DNA of 64,000 nt, taken from positions 1-64,000 of the forward strand of contig JAKAWU010000002.1 of NCBI GenBank assembly GCA_021816965.1. The letters run 5' to 3'. The stretch is from Thermoplasmata archaeon. GTDB lineage: Archaea > Thermoplasmatota > Thermoplasmata > Thermoplasmatales > Thermoplasmataceae. A program made the position numbers and the translations under genes. Each line of letters opens with the position of its first letter. Within the stretch, counting starts at the first letter, position 1. The notes under the pieces were generated by a model. The model did not search any database and was not told the DNA's origin. It was given only the letters and a program-made list of their open reading frames with translations. Of the stretch, positions 18,417 through 28,349 are shown in pieces.

Positions 18417-20136
18417 ATGGTATCTTCAGGACAATTCCCGTGAGAGAGATCACTATGGGTATGAAGAATGTCAGGAACACTGTCACACCAGCATATATCT
18501 TAGCTTTTTTCAGGGAAATAAACACAAAATCCATCAGTTCCTGGTAAGTGTTCCTGTTTCCTGTGGATACTTCCACGCTAGCGGTGGAATATTTCACTAT
18601 ATATTCTTTCTTTGCAGATGCAGCCTTCCTTATGAGGTCTTCAATGAAATTGACTGTGGCCTCGTCGCGGGAATTAAGTGGATTCATGTCCAGTGTTCCA
18701 GAGTTCACCACGTGGTTATCCGTTGTGTAGACCACAAAACTGCTGCAGTATTTCAAAGCAATATTCCGGATCATTTCCTCCATCTCCCTTGTGATATTGT
18801 TGGAGTCTGTGAGCATTATGCAGTCTTTCTTATCACCATGATGAAAAACAGCAATCTGAATTCCCTTTGCCGCAAGAAACCTTATGTCCCTTCTGTTTCC
18901 TGATGCATATCCAACTTCGATTTTCTCATTTGGTACGTCTTTCTCAAGGAGATCAATCACTGTATTTTCAAATGGAGACAGGTCCTCTATTTCCCTTGCC
19001 CCTCTCACGAATCCATTCTGCCCGTCTATAATGAATGTTCTTATGCCTGTTTTCTGGAATATAGACTGCCTGAACCTTATTCCTTCCTCATACAGAATAT
19101 CATCAAAAGATCTTGACTCAGGGTTGAATGCCACCATTGCAGTGTTGCCGAATCTTTTCACGTCAATCCTGACACCATCCACAACCCTGCTCCCCATTTC
19201 TGACATCTGTTCCTGGATTTTCCCTTTTTCTATGGCGAGATCGATGGCTTTACCGAGATTCTCTATATCTTCTTCTCCTGCACAATTATCACTGTTGGTG
19301 GTTGCAGTGTGGAATACCATTACTTCACCATGTGTATTTCCCATATATTTTTCAATTCTCTCAGGAAGATCGCTTGATCCTACGGAACCGAAGGGCCCCG
19401 GGTGTATATATGGGAATACCATGGAAAAGTCAGACTTTCCGTCAGAATCGATAAAAGTGAGGGAATCGATGTCAGTATTCCTTCTGTTCCTGTAGACTGA
19501 TCTGAAAAATTTATCACCGCTCTCATAATATTTGTTTCCATGGATACCATACAGGAAGAATTTGATCAGATCCCTTGGCTCAGTGTTGTACTTCTCTCTA
19601 AAAGTTTTTGTTGCTTTAGTCACGAATACATAGGCTAGCCATGATGAAAGCAGTGTATAGATTATGCTCTCCACAGCAGCAATATACTTCACCTCATACA
19701 GGTAAAGTGGCAGGAATGACATGCTCAGGGTGTTTGAAAGGACATAGTTTGCAGCCATGCTATCAGAAAGATATACATAGAATACAAGGAACCTGAAGAA
19801 CGACGTGAACGAGAGTGATATGGCCACATTCTGAATGCCGAGTTCCGGAAGCAACAGATTAAGGATTGTGTAAATGAAATAGAACATGATTAGAGTGAGT
19901 GCTAGCAGGAAGAGATTCTTCCTGAGATTGAGCTTGGAATCTGTGGCAACAGAGGCCAGTTGATCGAGGCAGAGTGTAATTATTGAAGGTACGATGATGA
20001 AAAGGGAAGCCGTGATGATCTCCGGATGGAAAAAATAATGAATTGCGAAGAGTATCGCTATGATCATTACAGATATCTCTATCCGTGGAGCCCTCTTGAC
20101 ATACTTTGTGAGATCAGCAAAAGTTCTATCCATCAC
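18409..20136 (-). CDS. DUF2070 family membrane protein
   Basis: N-terminal TM block followed by soluble domain with IHPGPFGSVGSSDLPERI and HTATTNSDNCAGEEDI, as in archaeal DUF2070. Confidence 0.8.
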   Translation of the reverse strand: MMDRTFADLTKYVKRAPRIEISVMIIAILFAIHYFFHPEIITASLFIIVPSIITLCLDQLASVATDSKLNLRKNLFLLALTLIMFYFIYTILNLLLPELGIQNVAISLSFTSFFRFLVFYVYLSDSMAANYVLSNTLSMSFLPLYLYEVKYIAAVESIIYTLLSSWLAYVFVTKATKTFREKYNTEPRDLIKFFLYGIHGNKYYESGDKFFRSVYRNRRNTDIDSLTFIDSDGKSDFSMVFPYIHPGPFGSVGSSDLPERIEKYMGNTHGEVMVFHTATTNSDNCAGEEDIENLGKAIDLAIEKGKIQEQMSEMGSRVVDGVRIDVKRFGNTAMVAFNPESRSFDDILYEEGIRFRQSIFQKTGIRTFIIDGQNGFVRGAREIEDLSPFENTVIDLLEKDVPNEKIEVGYASGNRRDIRFLAAKGIQIAVFHHGDKKDCIMLTDSNNITREMEEMIRNIALKYCSSFVVYTTDNHVVNSGTLDMNPLNSRDEATVNFIEDLIRKAASAKKEYIVKYSTASVEVSTGNRNTYQELMDFVFISLKKAKIYAGVTVFLTFFIPIVISLTGIVLKIPFI

Positions 20137-20191
20137 GTCTTAATATTTAAACCGGATTTAACATTTTCCTGAAGATTAATTGACAGTGTGG

Positions 20192-21259
20192 CTATGAGAC
20201 GGGAAGCATCTGGAACCTGTCATACCCTGTGATGACCCTGATATATTTTCCAAAGAAATTTCCGGGAAGACCTTCCACATCATATCTGAGTGAATGCATA
20301 TTCCTTATCTTCTCCTGTGGACACAGGATCAGAATGTTCTTCTTTCCTGCCTTCATTATTACGTCACTGGTTATCTGCCTGTTTCCCCTCCCAAGGAAAA
20401 ATCCACTTCCTGCATATGGGGATACAACTATCTTAATATCTGCATCATCTTTGATGTATTTTTCATAGTCCGCAGGGTAAGCGTTTTCCTTAAGCAGAAT
20501 ACCGTCTTTAATTATGTCAATGTTGAATGGTGAGGTCTGAAATCCCAATTTTTCCATCAGTTCCTTGCAAGTTCCTCCTGTACCTATTATATAATATGAA
20601 TTGTCCATCGTATCGATCACGTATTCTATTATAGAAGATGTGTCCCATGTGCCATCTGTGCTTTTCGGATCAATGTATTTGTCTACAAATACAGTCTTCA
20701 TTGTGCCATATTTCTTGAGGGAAAACTCTCCTGTTTTCAGCATGATTTCCTCGTTGGAATCTTCCACAACCGCATCACCTGTAGTATAACTCTGCTCCGT
20801 AAGGAATGCAGTGGCCCTGTTAGCGGCATCCTCTGGATTTTCTGCATAGATAGACCCATACATCTTCATTCCCGCAGGTATTCCGATAACAGGAACCTCT
20901 GGATGAGATTCAAATATATCTCTTGAAGTACCGTCCCCACCAGCAAAAACAAGCAGATCTATCTTTCCTTTTGAAAGTTCCACGAATTTCTTTGAATCCA
21001 TTCCGGAGGAGGGTTCTGCTGGTGTATAAATTACATCAATGTTCCCGAATCCTTCCTCCATGAGAACTTTCTCCCCCATGTCTCCTGCAGCTGTTACTAT
21101 ATGAATGTCTCTATCCATAAGATCCAGAAATTTGGATGCCCTTCTTGATGAATAGGTGGATCTAATGAGGGGGTTCATGTCTGAGCCGTTGAACCTTGTA
21201 TATATTCCGGACCCAGAAATTGGATTTATCATGAAGCCAAGTGTTTTCATTTCATTCAC
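20192..21259 (-). CDS. ATP-NAD kinase-like / AcoX-like protein
   Basis: LGFMINPISGSG, DLLVFAGGDGTSRDIF, VIGIPAGMKMYGSIYAENPEDA. Confidence 0.85.
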   Translation of the reverse strand: MNEMKTLGFMINPISGSGIYTRFNGSDMNPLIRSTYSSRRASKFLDLMDRDIHIVTAAGDMGEKVLMEEGFGNIDVIYTPAEPSSGMDSKKFVELSKGKIDLLVFAGGDGTSRDIFESHPEVPVIGIPAGMKMYGSIYAENPEDAANRATAFLTEQSYTTGDAVVEDSNEEIMLKTGEFSLKKYGTMKTVFVDKYIDPKSTDGTWDTSSIIEYVIDTMDNSYYIIGTGGTCKELMEKLGFQTSPFNIDIIKDGILLKENAYPADYEKYIKDDADIKIVVSPYAGSGFFLGRGNRQITSDVIMKAGKKNILILCPQEKIRNMHSLRYDVEGLPGNFFGKYIRVITGYDRFQMLPVS

Positions 21260-22976
21260 GTATAATCAGTATGGAGCCATTATATGTTAAATTATATATG
21301 GCTATGGTGACGGGGTAAAGAAGTGGAGTGTAAAAATCAATCCTGAAATTCATCAATGAAGGTGTGGAATTTGAACCAATTATCTCCAGTGGAAATCTCT
21401 GTGAGCCTATTAGATGGAGCTTGTCAGACACATTTCCATTTCCCGTATAACTGATGTTGTACCCCATTCCATTCGGCATGCTGACATACACATTTTCTGA
21501 AAGGTTGACCGGCGCAGTTGAAATAACAGTGTAATTAAAACTCTTGTTTTTTCCTATATTCACAGTGGAAATCTGTGCACCATCCATAATGACATCTGTG
21601 CTCTTCAATAATTTCAGTACTGTGAAATGTTCTGTGTTGAAGTTGCTGTTTATATAGACATAAAAGAGAAATCTTGTATATCCTGGAGAAAGGGATGTGA
21701 CATTCATGGATATGTAGTAGACGGCATTTTTTCCTGGAGAAATGATTCCGGATGATGACCTGACGCTGAATGGAATGGATAGATTGGAAGAAAATGCAGG
21801 GTCTACTGTGATCTGACCATTGTTGATTACAGATATGGTGAAATTTGCCTGCGAGTGGTTACCGCTCATCACTATTGCAGAACTTACTACTGGATTTGTC
21901 TCAATACTTGGAAGTGTGGAATGCACAGGGAAAGGTATGGAACCTAAGACCATAAGGAGAAGTGTTATGATCATGACAATATAATTTCCTCTTCTGATTA
22001 AGCTAAACCCTGATGAATATGGCTGTTGTGGTTCAAGTCCGACCATCAGTATGATCACAGGCAGGATAAACCAAGAGGGAAACGTGAGGTCTATTATGAT
22101 CATTATGGTGATGAACACATATGAAACATTCTTCTGCAGTGACGGGCTTATTCCGGAGAATACATAACCTCCGTCCAGAAGACCAATGGGAAATGCGTTG
22201 AATGATGTGAACAGCAAACCGGACCAGCCTGCAAGAGCCATTGGATCCAGGGCCCCTCTTGCAGGAAGCAATTTACCTAAGGATATCTGGAAGAGCAGGG
22301 GAAGATTCACCACGCTGATGGAGGAGTTTGGGCCAGTGGTTGTGCCAGAATATAGAGATACACCTGCAATCCCAAGTACAAGAAACAAAGTGGACACTAT
22401 TATTCCAAAAACGATGGAGAAAAATCCGGAATAAATCTGATCCTTATGGTTTTTATACGGTTCCCCTGGAGCATTTATTAGTCCCATGGAACCCATGAAA
22501 ATAGGATTTGGAATAAAAATAGGCAGGGTATATCTCTGACCACTCTGTTTTCTTATGAAAAATTTCGGTATCTCCCTTGATACAATTATCACTGTAATGG
22601 GGATTGCAAAGAAGGCAATGGAATTCAGCACCACCATGGGAAAGATCATATTTGGGTAATATGTCATCGAGTAATCGATTCCAACGTATATAATAGAAAG
22701 AAGTGTGAGAAGCAGAAATATGGACTTAATGTATGAGAATCTCTTCCCGACCCGTTTCCTTGTCACCAGTATCTCATATTTACCGTTGTTGTACAAGGAA
22801 AGATTTAATTTTTCAAGCTTGCTGAAAAGAAGGGAAAATTTTTCCTGGCTGTAGGATTCAGGAATTATATGGAAAATAATCAGGGGGCCCTCGGATTCTA
22901 TGGATTGGATTCTGAACTCTGTTTTCACTATCTCCGCAATCTGATCCTTTTCACTGTTACTGAAGTCTTCCGGCAT
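21252..22976 (-). CDS. Site-2 protease-like membrane protein with degenerate catalytic motif
   Basis: Multi-TM; IIVSREIPKFFIRKQSGQRYTLPIFIPNPIFMGSMGLIN aligns with archaeal S2P HExxH..PFFIPxPxxxGTxGA; FPIGLLDGGYVFSGI aligns with LLDGGH. Confidence 0.8.
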   Translation of the reverse strand: MPEDFSNSEKDQIAEIVKTEFRIQSIESEGPLIIFHIIPESYSQEKFSLLFSKLEKLNLSLYNNGKYEILVTRKRVGKRFSYIKSIFLLLTLLSIIYVGIDYSMTYYPNMIFPMVVLNSIAFFAIPITVIIVSREIPKFFIRKQSGQRYTLPIFIPNPIFMGSMGLINAPGEPYKNHKDQIYSGFFSIVFGIIVSTLFLVLGIAGVSLYSGTTTGPNSSISVVNLPLLFQISLGKLLPARGALDPMALAGWSGLLFTSFNAFPIGLLDGGYVFSGISPSLQKNVSYVFITIMIIIDLTFPSWFILPVIILMVGLEPQQPYSSGFSLIRRGNYIVMIITLLLMVLGSIPFPVHSTLPSIETNPVVSSAIVMSGNHSQANFTISVINNGQITVDPAFSSNLSIPFSVRSSSGIISPGKNAVYYISMNVTSLSPGYTRFLFYVYINSNFNTEHFTVLKLLKSTDVIMDGAQISTVNIGKNKSFNYTVISTAPVNLSENVYVSMPNGMGYNISYTGNGNVSDKLHLIGSQRFPLEIIGSNSTPSLMNFRIDFYTPLLYPVTIAIYNLTYNGSILIIRE

Positions 22977-23007
22977 TTGTTCGCATGGGAATGTAAAATT
23001 AAAGTAA

Positions 23008-25677
23008 TTAATATTTTAGTTTGAATTCCATGCTCTTATCCCTTATGACCTTCCCGGGTTTTTCAGGAATCCTTCCATAGATCATTTTGTAAAGTTCTGA
23101 ACTTTCACCCAAGCTCTTCCCCACAATTGTAATGCTTTCAGAAGACCTGATCACTGTGTTTCTGGAAGATTTCATTGCAATAGGTATTATGTCCTTCACA
23201 TATGATTCAGATGATTCTATGTAGGTGAAATCAAGGTTCCCATTTGTCACATTTCTTCCGTTAGAGAAAAGAGATTCTGCCTTTTCCTTTCCGAGAAGCT
23301 TGACTTCATCCCTCAGGGCAATAAGCTCCTGGGTGTTTTTCCTCACTTTGTCCACCACATCCTCTGTTGATCTTGTTTCATCTCTTATGGCATTTATTTC
23401 TTTATGGAGATTCTGAACATATTTCAATGCCGCCGGTCCTGCTGTAAAAACGATTCTCTGTATTCCTTCCTGTATGCTTTCCGCTGAAATGATCTTTATG
23501 AAACCTATTTCCCCCGTGGATGAGAGATGCGTACCGCCACATCCCTCTGCATCGACACCATCTATTTCAACGACCCTCAGCCTGTTGGAGAGTGGAACTC
23601 CTCCTTCGAAAAGCCTGAAGCCATATTTCTCTATGGCCATGTTCCATTCAAGATTCCTCACTGTGACCTTCCTGTTCTCCAGTATCCTGGCCATGCACGC
23701 AGATTCAACCTTCTCTATGGTTTCCTGATCAAGCTTGACTGTGCAGGTAACATCGATCCTTGAGGATTCCACATTTTTCTGTGCACCTGACTGCCAGACC
23801 TCATCGCCAAACATAGATCTGAGTGTGCCGAGAAGAAGATGAGTAGCAGTGTGGTGTATCATAAGCTGTTTCCTTCTGCTACCATCAACATGGCCCATTA
23901 TCCTCTTTCCCTTTTCAATATGTCCGTCCAGCACATGATATACTGTTTTTCCTGACTTGTACACCTCCCTCACTCTGTATTGCTTTGATCCAATTGAGAA
24001 ATAGCCATAATCTGAAGGCTGACCCCCTCCTGCAGGATAGAATGCTGTCTGATTTGTGACTATGATATCATTTTTTGATTCCACCACAAGAGCAGTGAAA
24101 TTAAGAAGAGCAGGATCATCATAGTAAAGAGTCCTGGTCTCGTAATCACTGAAGTATTCCGGTTTTTCCTTCTCAACATTTTTCTGCATCCTCTCATGCA
24201 TTTCCACAACCTTCTTGTGGAAATCCGGAGGTATATCCTCTTTAATACCACGATCTGATAGGAACTTCTGGATCATGTCAGGAACGAGCCCGTATGAGTC
24301 ATACAGCATGACCATGTCATCAATTCCAATCCTCCCTTTCTTCTTCATCAACCTGTCCAGTTCTTCCATGCCTCTTGAACTGGATTTCTGGTACTTTTCA
24401 AATTCCTGAGAAATGATCTTCTCAGCAAATTCATGCGGAAAACCGTCCACTATATGACTCAGGGATTTCTCCTGCATAAGGAGTATATCCATCAGTGTTC
24501 CCCTGTAGTTCAGTCGTTCCATGGCCCTGAATGAACGCCTCAGCAACATTCTCAGCAGATATCCCACCTTCACATTGCTTGGAATCACATAATCCCTGAA
24601 CATGTGAATTATGGACCTTGCGTGATCCCCCAGAACATAAGCCTGCCTAATGTGATCAATATTCCCCCAGTCTATTCCATCGGTGAGTTCTCCCTTTTCC
24701 CGGAGATCAGCCTCTATCTTCAGGGGAAGTTCATCAGGATTTGAGGAGTATATCACGGTGATCTCACCAATCTGGTGCCTGTTGAGATTTCCGGTTGAGG
24801 AGTTTTCCAGGATGTGATCGATTATGTTCCCAAAAACAGAATCATAAACAGTAGGGGCCCCTGTGGTCACCCAGCTTATCCTCTCAAGCCCGTATCCCGT
24901 ATCTACTATCCTCATCTCCATTCCTGAATATCTGTTGCCGTCAATCTCAGTTTCACCGTTGGGATCTTCCCTGAGATCCATGAAAACCAGTGTAGCAACT
25001 TCCAATCCTCTCACGAATACTTCAACCGCATTTCCTGCATTTCCTCCACCGGACCAAGGTTTCTCCTTGTATGTGATCTCCTTTGGATCAATGCCCATTG
25101 CCTCAGAAAAGAAGCCATGGCATCTCTCAATGGTTCCCTCCTTCCAGTATATTTCCTTATCTTTAGTGTTAAATGAATCATTGCACATCATTTCAAAGGA
25201 TGTCAGATGCCTGCCTGATATTCCCACAGAATCAATATCATTCATCCTTATGGATGGCTGGGACATCACAAGGGGATTTCCCGGGGGTTTTACAAGCCCA
25301 GAAGTAACATGGGGCTGAAAATCATAGATTGATGCATTTACAAGCAGGACATCATCCCTCCACCTTGGAACCACCGGGTATGGCTTTATCAGCTTGTGAT
25401 CCTTCTTGAAATAATCAAAAAATGCACTTCTCACGTCATCTATGCTCATGGGGCCCCTTCCAACAGGGTTTCCAATGAATTCATATGCGTTGCATGGCGG
25501 ATCTCCACAGGTTTTTCTTTCATGATCCTGCGCCCAGAAATAACTGGAACATTTCAGGCATTTTATCCTGATGAAGCCATTGTTCCTGAAATAATCCAGA
25601 TTGAATTCGGAAGTGCTTTCCTTTCCCGCCATATGAGGATATGGGACTTCATAAGATAAATTTTGTTTAACTGCCAC
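23008..25677 (-). CDS. alaS: Alanyl-tRNA synthetase
   Basis: FDYFKKDHKLIKPYPVVPRW, GGNAGNAVEVFVRGLEVATLVFMDLR, HHTATHLLLGTLR, GVDAEGCGGTHLSSTGEIG. Confidence 0.97.
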   Translation of the reverse strand: MAVKQNLSYEVPYPHMAGKESTSEFNLDYFRNNGFIRIKCLKCSSYFWAQDHERKTCGDPPCNAYEFIGNPVGRGPMSIDDVRSAFFDYFKKDHKLIKPYPVVPRWRDDVLLVNASIYDFQPHVTSGLVKPPGNPLVMSQPSIRMNDIDSVGISGRHLTSFEMMCNDSFNTKDKEIYWKEGTIERCHGFFSEAMGIDPKEITYKEKPWSGGGNAGNAVEVFVRGLEVATLVFMDLREDPNGETEIDGNRYSGMEMRIVDTGYGLERISWVTTGAPTVYDSVFGNIIDHILENSSTGNLNRHQIGEITVIYSSNPDELPLKIEADLREKGELTDGIDWGNIDHIRQAYVLGDHARSIIHMFRDYVIPSNVKVGYLLRMLLRRSFRAMERLNYRGTLMDILLMQEKSLSHIVDGFPHEFAEKIISQEFEKYQKSSSRGMEELDRLMKKKGRIGIDDMVMLYDSYGLVPDMIQKFLSDRGIKEDIPPDFHKKVVEMHERMQKNVEKEKPEYFSDYETRTLYYDDPALLNFTALVVESKNDIIVTNQTAFYPAGGGQPSDYGYFSIGSKQYRVREVYKSGKTVYHVLDGHIEKGKRIMGHVDGSRRKQLMIHHTATHLLLGTLRSMFGDEVWQSGAQKNVESSRIDVTCTVKLDQETIEKVESACMARILENRKVTVRNLEWNMAIEKYGFRLFEGGVPLSNRLRVVEIDGVDAEGCGGTHLSSTGEIGFIKIISAESIQEGIQRIVFTAGPAALKYVQNLHKEINAIRDETRSTEDVVDKVRKNTQELIALRDEVKLLGKEKAESLFSNGRNVTNGNLDFTYIESSESYVKDIIPIAMKSSRNTVIRSSESITIVGKSLGESSELYKMIYGRIPEKPGKVIRDKSMEFKLKY

Positions 25678-25703
25678 ATCGAGTTGAAAATTCCAGAAGA
25701 AGG

Positions 25704-26381
25704 TTATGAAATATGGTTATTCTTCATAACAATGCAGAAATGGCCCCTGTGAAAATTTCCTATATTCACTGTTTCCAGAATGGAAATATTCCTTTCCTTT
25801 CGTAAAAGTGCTTCCTGTTCCCTCATGACCGCTTCAGGGTTTCTTGATGAATCTATAGATATTGCCTTCAGCATCAGCATTGCATAATTCCATCCTGGGA
25901 ATGCCTGCATATTGGTCAGAAGAATTCTGAGTTGATCTTTCTGAGAAATGTCCTGGTATATGATCTCCGGATCACGCTCAATGAAAAGAGAATAATTCTC
26001 AGGACTCCTCGCAGTTGAGAATACTGGATAAATATTCTGCCTGTCCTTTGATAGTTCAAGTAATTTTGAGAAAGGCTCCATTGAAAATTCAACTGCAAAA
26101 ATCATACCCTCGCTACATATATCTGAAATGTGACTCACAGTGGTTCCTGTGGAGGCACCAAGATAAAGAACTGATGAATCCTCAAGAAATGGAAAATTTC
26201 TCAATCCGTTCCTGATTGCCGCAGAAAGTTTGCTTCTCTTTGGCTCCCATGTCCTTAAGGATTTTTTCCCAGATTTTGTGATTCTCTCCCCGTAAACTAT
26301 TTTGGGATATTCCGTAACCGTGTACAGTTTTCCCTTTTCTGAAACAACTCGTCCTGATCTTATGGATATCTTATCCATCAA
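25704..26381 (-). CDS. flpA: Fibrillarin-like rRNA/tRNA 2'-O-methyltransferase
   Basis: VYGERITKSGKKSLRTWEPKRSKLSAAIRNGL, VLYLGASTGTTVSHISDI, FAVEFS. Confidence 0.95.
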   Translation of the reverse strand: MMDKISIRSGRVVSEKGKLYTVTEYPKIVYGERITKSGKKSLRTWEPKRSKLSAAIRNGLRNFPFLEDSSVLYLGASTGTTVSHISDICSEGMIFAVEFSMEPFSKLLELSKDRQNIYPVFSTARSPENYSLFIERDPEIIYQDISQKDQLRILLTNMQAFPGWNYAMLMLKAISIDSSRNPEAVMREQEALLRKERNISILETVNIGNFHRGHFCIVMKNNHIS

Positions 26382-26652
26382 TTCTCTCCCTGAAAAATTT
26401 CATGAATTCATCACTGTCGGATGTTATGAAAAATATGCTTGATTCCCCGACCTCTATCCTGTATTTCACTGTTGCCATTACACCCTTTGAATCATTGAAG
26501 ACATACATGAAGTCCTGATCCATAAGTTCCTCCCATATTCCAGGTTCAGGCTTAATTATAACACCGATGTATGGTGGTGATGAACTGGCAACAAATGATT
26601 TGCATGGTATTGCAGTTTCCTTGCCTGAGCTGGAGGAGACTTCTATTTCCAT
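26371..26652 (-). CDS. Hypothetical protein upstream of fibrillarin
   Basis: 93 aa, overlaps fibrillarin start. Confidence 0.65.
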   Translation of the reverse strand: MEIEVSSSSGKETAIPCKSFVASSSPPYIGVIIKPEPGIWEELMDQDFMYVFNDSKGVMATVKYRIEVGESSIFFITSDSDEFMKFFRERIDG

Positions 26653-26964
26653 GTCCTGTTATGTATATTCGTTTAATATATCTTATTGAGGATTTCAGAT
26701 TTGTTTATGTGATGCCAACATCTAATCAAGTCTTGATGAGTTATGTTTATACATAGGATGGAGACTTTCAAATCTCAGAGTTTGCGATGAGGCAATCTAA
26801 ATTCTTCTCGAATTTGAAAATGTCCGTGAACCTGAAATGACTTGCAGAAATAGTCCGGATAAGTTTGAAAATCCCCGGGAATGTTCTTTTTTTGTACATC
26901 AATCATCTTATTTGCACCAATTATGGATTTATAAAATGAGATGACTTAAAAATGCTTGAGTTCT

Positions 26965-27444
26965 CTAGTCATTTACCTTCTCCAATCTCCCCTCATTAAT
27001 AAGCTCATCAAAGCAAAGAATGGCTAACTCAACATCAATCTTCATTTTTTCAGCATAATTCCAAGGATCAAGTGTGCCGATTTCCAGAATCAACTCTAAA
27101 ATTTTCTCTTTGTGATGTTGAACCAGATCTTCTTCATAGTCTGGAACAACTATTCTATGTGTGTGGTATGAGGTAGATGCATTCCTGCTTTTTTGTAGTT
27201 CTTCAACCTGCTTTTTCAGATCATTCATTTCTTCAGAAAACTCCTTGAGCATTGAATAGAGTCCTTCAACCCTCATTTCAATTGTACTCTCTGCCTCTGC
27301 TATCCACTTTGAAAAAAGTTGATCCGATATGATATCAACTCTACTTCTGGTTGTTTCAGATTCATAATGAGAGTTATCTTCTAACCCAATAATATGCTTC
27401 TTCCAAGAGTAGGCGATGCTACCATAGTTAAACAATTTCAACAC
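26965..27444 (-). CDS. Hypothetical coiled-coil protein with C-terminal winged-helix-like segment
   Basis: LKEFSEEMNDLKKQVEELQKSRN heptads; EKILELILEIGTLDPWNYAEKMKIDVELAILCFDELINEGRLEKV. Confidence 0.65.
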   Translation of the reverse strand: MLKLFNYGSIAYSWKKHIIGLEDNSHYESETTRSRVDIISDQLFSKWIAEAESTIEMRVEGLYSMLKEFSEEMNDLKKQVEELQKSRNASTSYHTHRIVVPDYEEDLVQHHKEKILELILEIGTLDPWNYAEKMKIDVELAILCFDELINEGRLEKVND

Positions 27445-27445
27445 C

Positions 27446-27730
27446 CTATGACTTTTTCAGAATTTGAAGTATCTTATCCAAGTCTTCACTGTCATCACAG
27501 TCAATAGATAGTAATGAATCCCTACTTTCGTATGGACTTTCATACATTTTACTAATGTGCTTCGATGGTTTACCTTCTCTGAATTTTGAATACATAATGA
27601 GGCCAGCATAACGTGCTTCTGGCAATTCTGCAGATACAAGTTTCACAAATTTCGAATTTGATATTGACTCAAGACTAAAGTGTTTCACTTTAACAGCTGT
27701 TTTTTCGTATTCAAATTCTTTATCAGCCAT
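27446..27730 (-). CDS. Hypothetical protein, first gene of two-gene cassette
   Basis: MADKEFEYEKTAVKVKHFSLESISNSKFVKLVSAELPEARYAGLIMYSKF..; start chosen at ATG 27730 (ORF track starts 27787) because a TTTATAAT box lies about 25-30 nt upstream. Confidence 0.6.
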   Translation of the reverse strand: MADKEFEYEKTAVKVKHFSLESISNSKFVKLVSAELPEARYAGLIMYSKFREGKPSKHISKMYESPYESRDSLLSIDCDDSEDLDKILQILKKS

Positions 27731-27905
27731 AAAAAACAATAATGTTAATTGATTATAAATCTTTCCTGTGTATTCTCCATTTAACATATTACGAAAAACT
27801 GGTCTGATTTTGTAGCCATTTTTTCACCCGATTCTTTGGAAATGATTGTTGAATCGGTAAACGTAATTAACATAATGTTAATACAGGACGAAAGAGGTTA
27901 AAATA

Positions 27906-28073
27906 ATGGGTACCAGAGATACATGCAGTTCATGCGGGAAAGGACTTGTTGGTGAGGGATTTTCCATTTTCGACTGCCCGGAGTGCGGCGACAGCATAAT
28001 TGGAAGATGCAGATCCTGCAGAGAACATTCCACAAAATATTCCTGCGAAAAGTGTGGATACACTTCTATGTGA
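27906..28073 (+). CDS. Archaeal zinc-ribbon RNA-binding protein family (four CxxC knuckles)
   Basis: Manual translation MGTRDTCSSCGKGLVGEGFSIFDCPECGDSIIGRCRSCREHSTKYSCEKCGYTSM*; directly upstream of aEF-1beta. Below ORF-track cutoff. Confidence 0.93.
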   Translation: MGTRDTCSSCGKGLVGEGFSIFDCPECGDSIIGRCRSCREHSTKYSCEKCGYTSM

Positions 28074-28082
28074 GGAATTCAG

Positions 28083-28349
28083 ATGGCAGAAGTTGCAATG
28101 ACTTTTTCAGTTTTACCTGAAAATTCGGAAGATGATGTGGATATTCTTGCTCAGGACATAAGAAAAGTCCTGAATGGAAAGTGCAGAGTTGTGAGCATAA
28201 CCAAAAAAGAGCTTGCCTTTGGCCTTAAGAGCCTTCAGCTTGTTGTTATTGTGAAGGATGAAGGGGGACAGCAGGACATGGTGGAGGATGCTGTCAGAAC
28301 CATCAAGGGAATAGGCCAGATTGATATAGAAGACTCAAGCCTGGTCTGA
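28083..28349 (+). CDS. Translation elongation factor aEF-1beta
   Basis: MAEVAMTFSVLPENSEDDVDILAQDIRKVL.. KELAFGLKSLQLVVIVKDEGG; 88 aa. Confidence 0.92.
   Translation: MAEVAMTFSVLPENSEDDVDILAQDIRKVLNGKCRVVSITKKELAFGLKSLQLVVIVKDEGGQQDMVEDAVRTIKGIGQIDIEDSSLV

Noticed and set aside
22028-22050. tRNA T-arm-like GGTTCAAGTCCGACC
   Set aside because: Lies within the S2P-like coding frame; no acceptor, D or anticodon arms found around it.
26700-26900. C/D-box sRNA near fibrillarin (GCGATGA ... CCTGA)
   Set aside because: C box has a mismatch and no convincing C'/D' pair or complementary guide could be shown.
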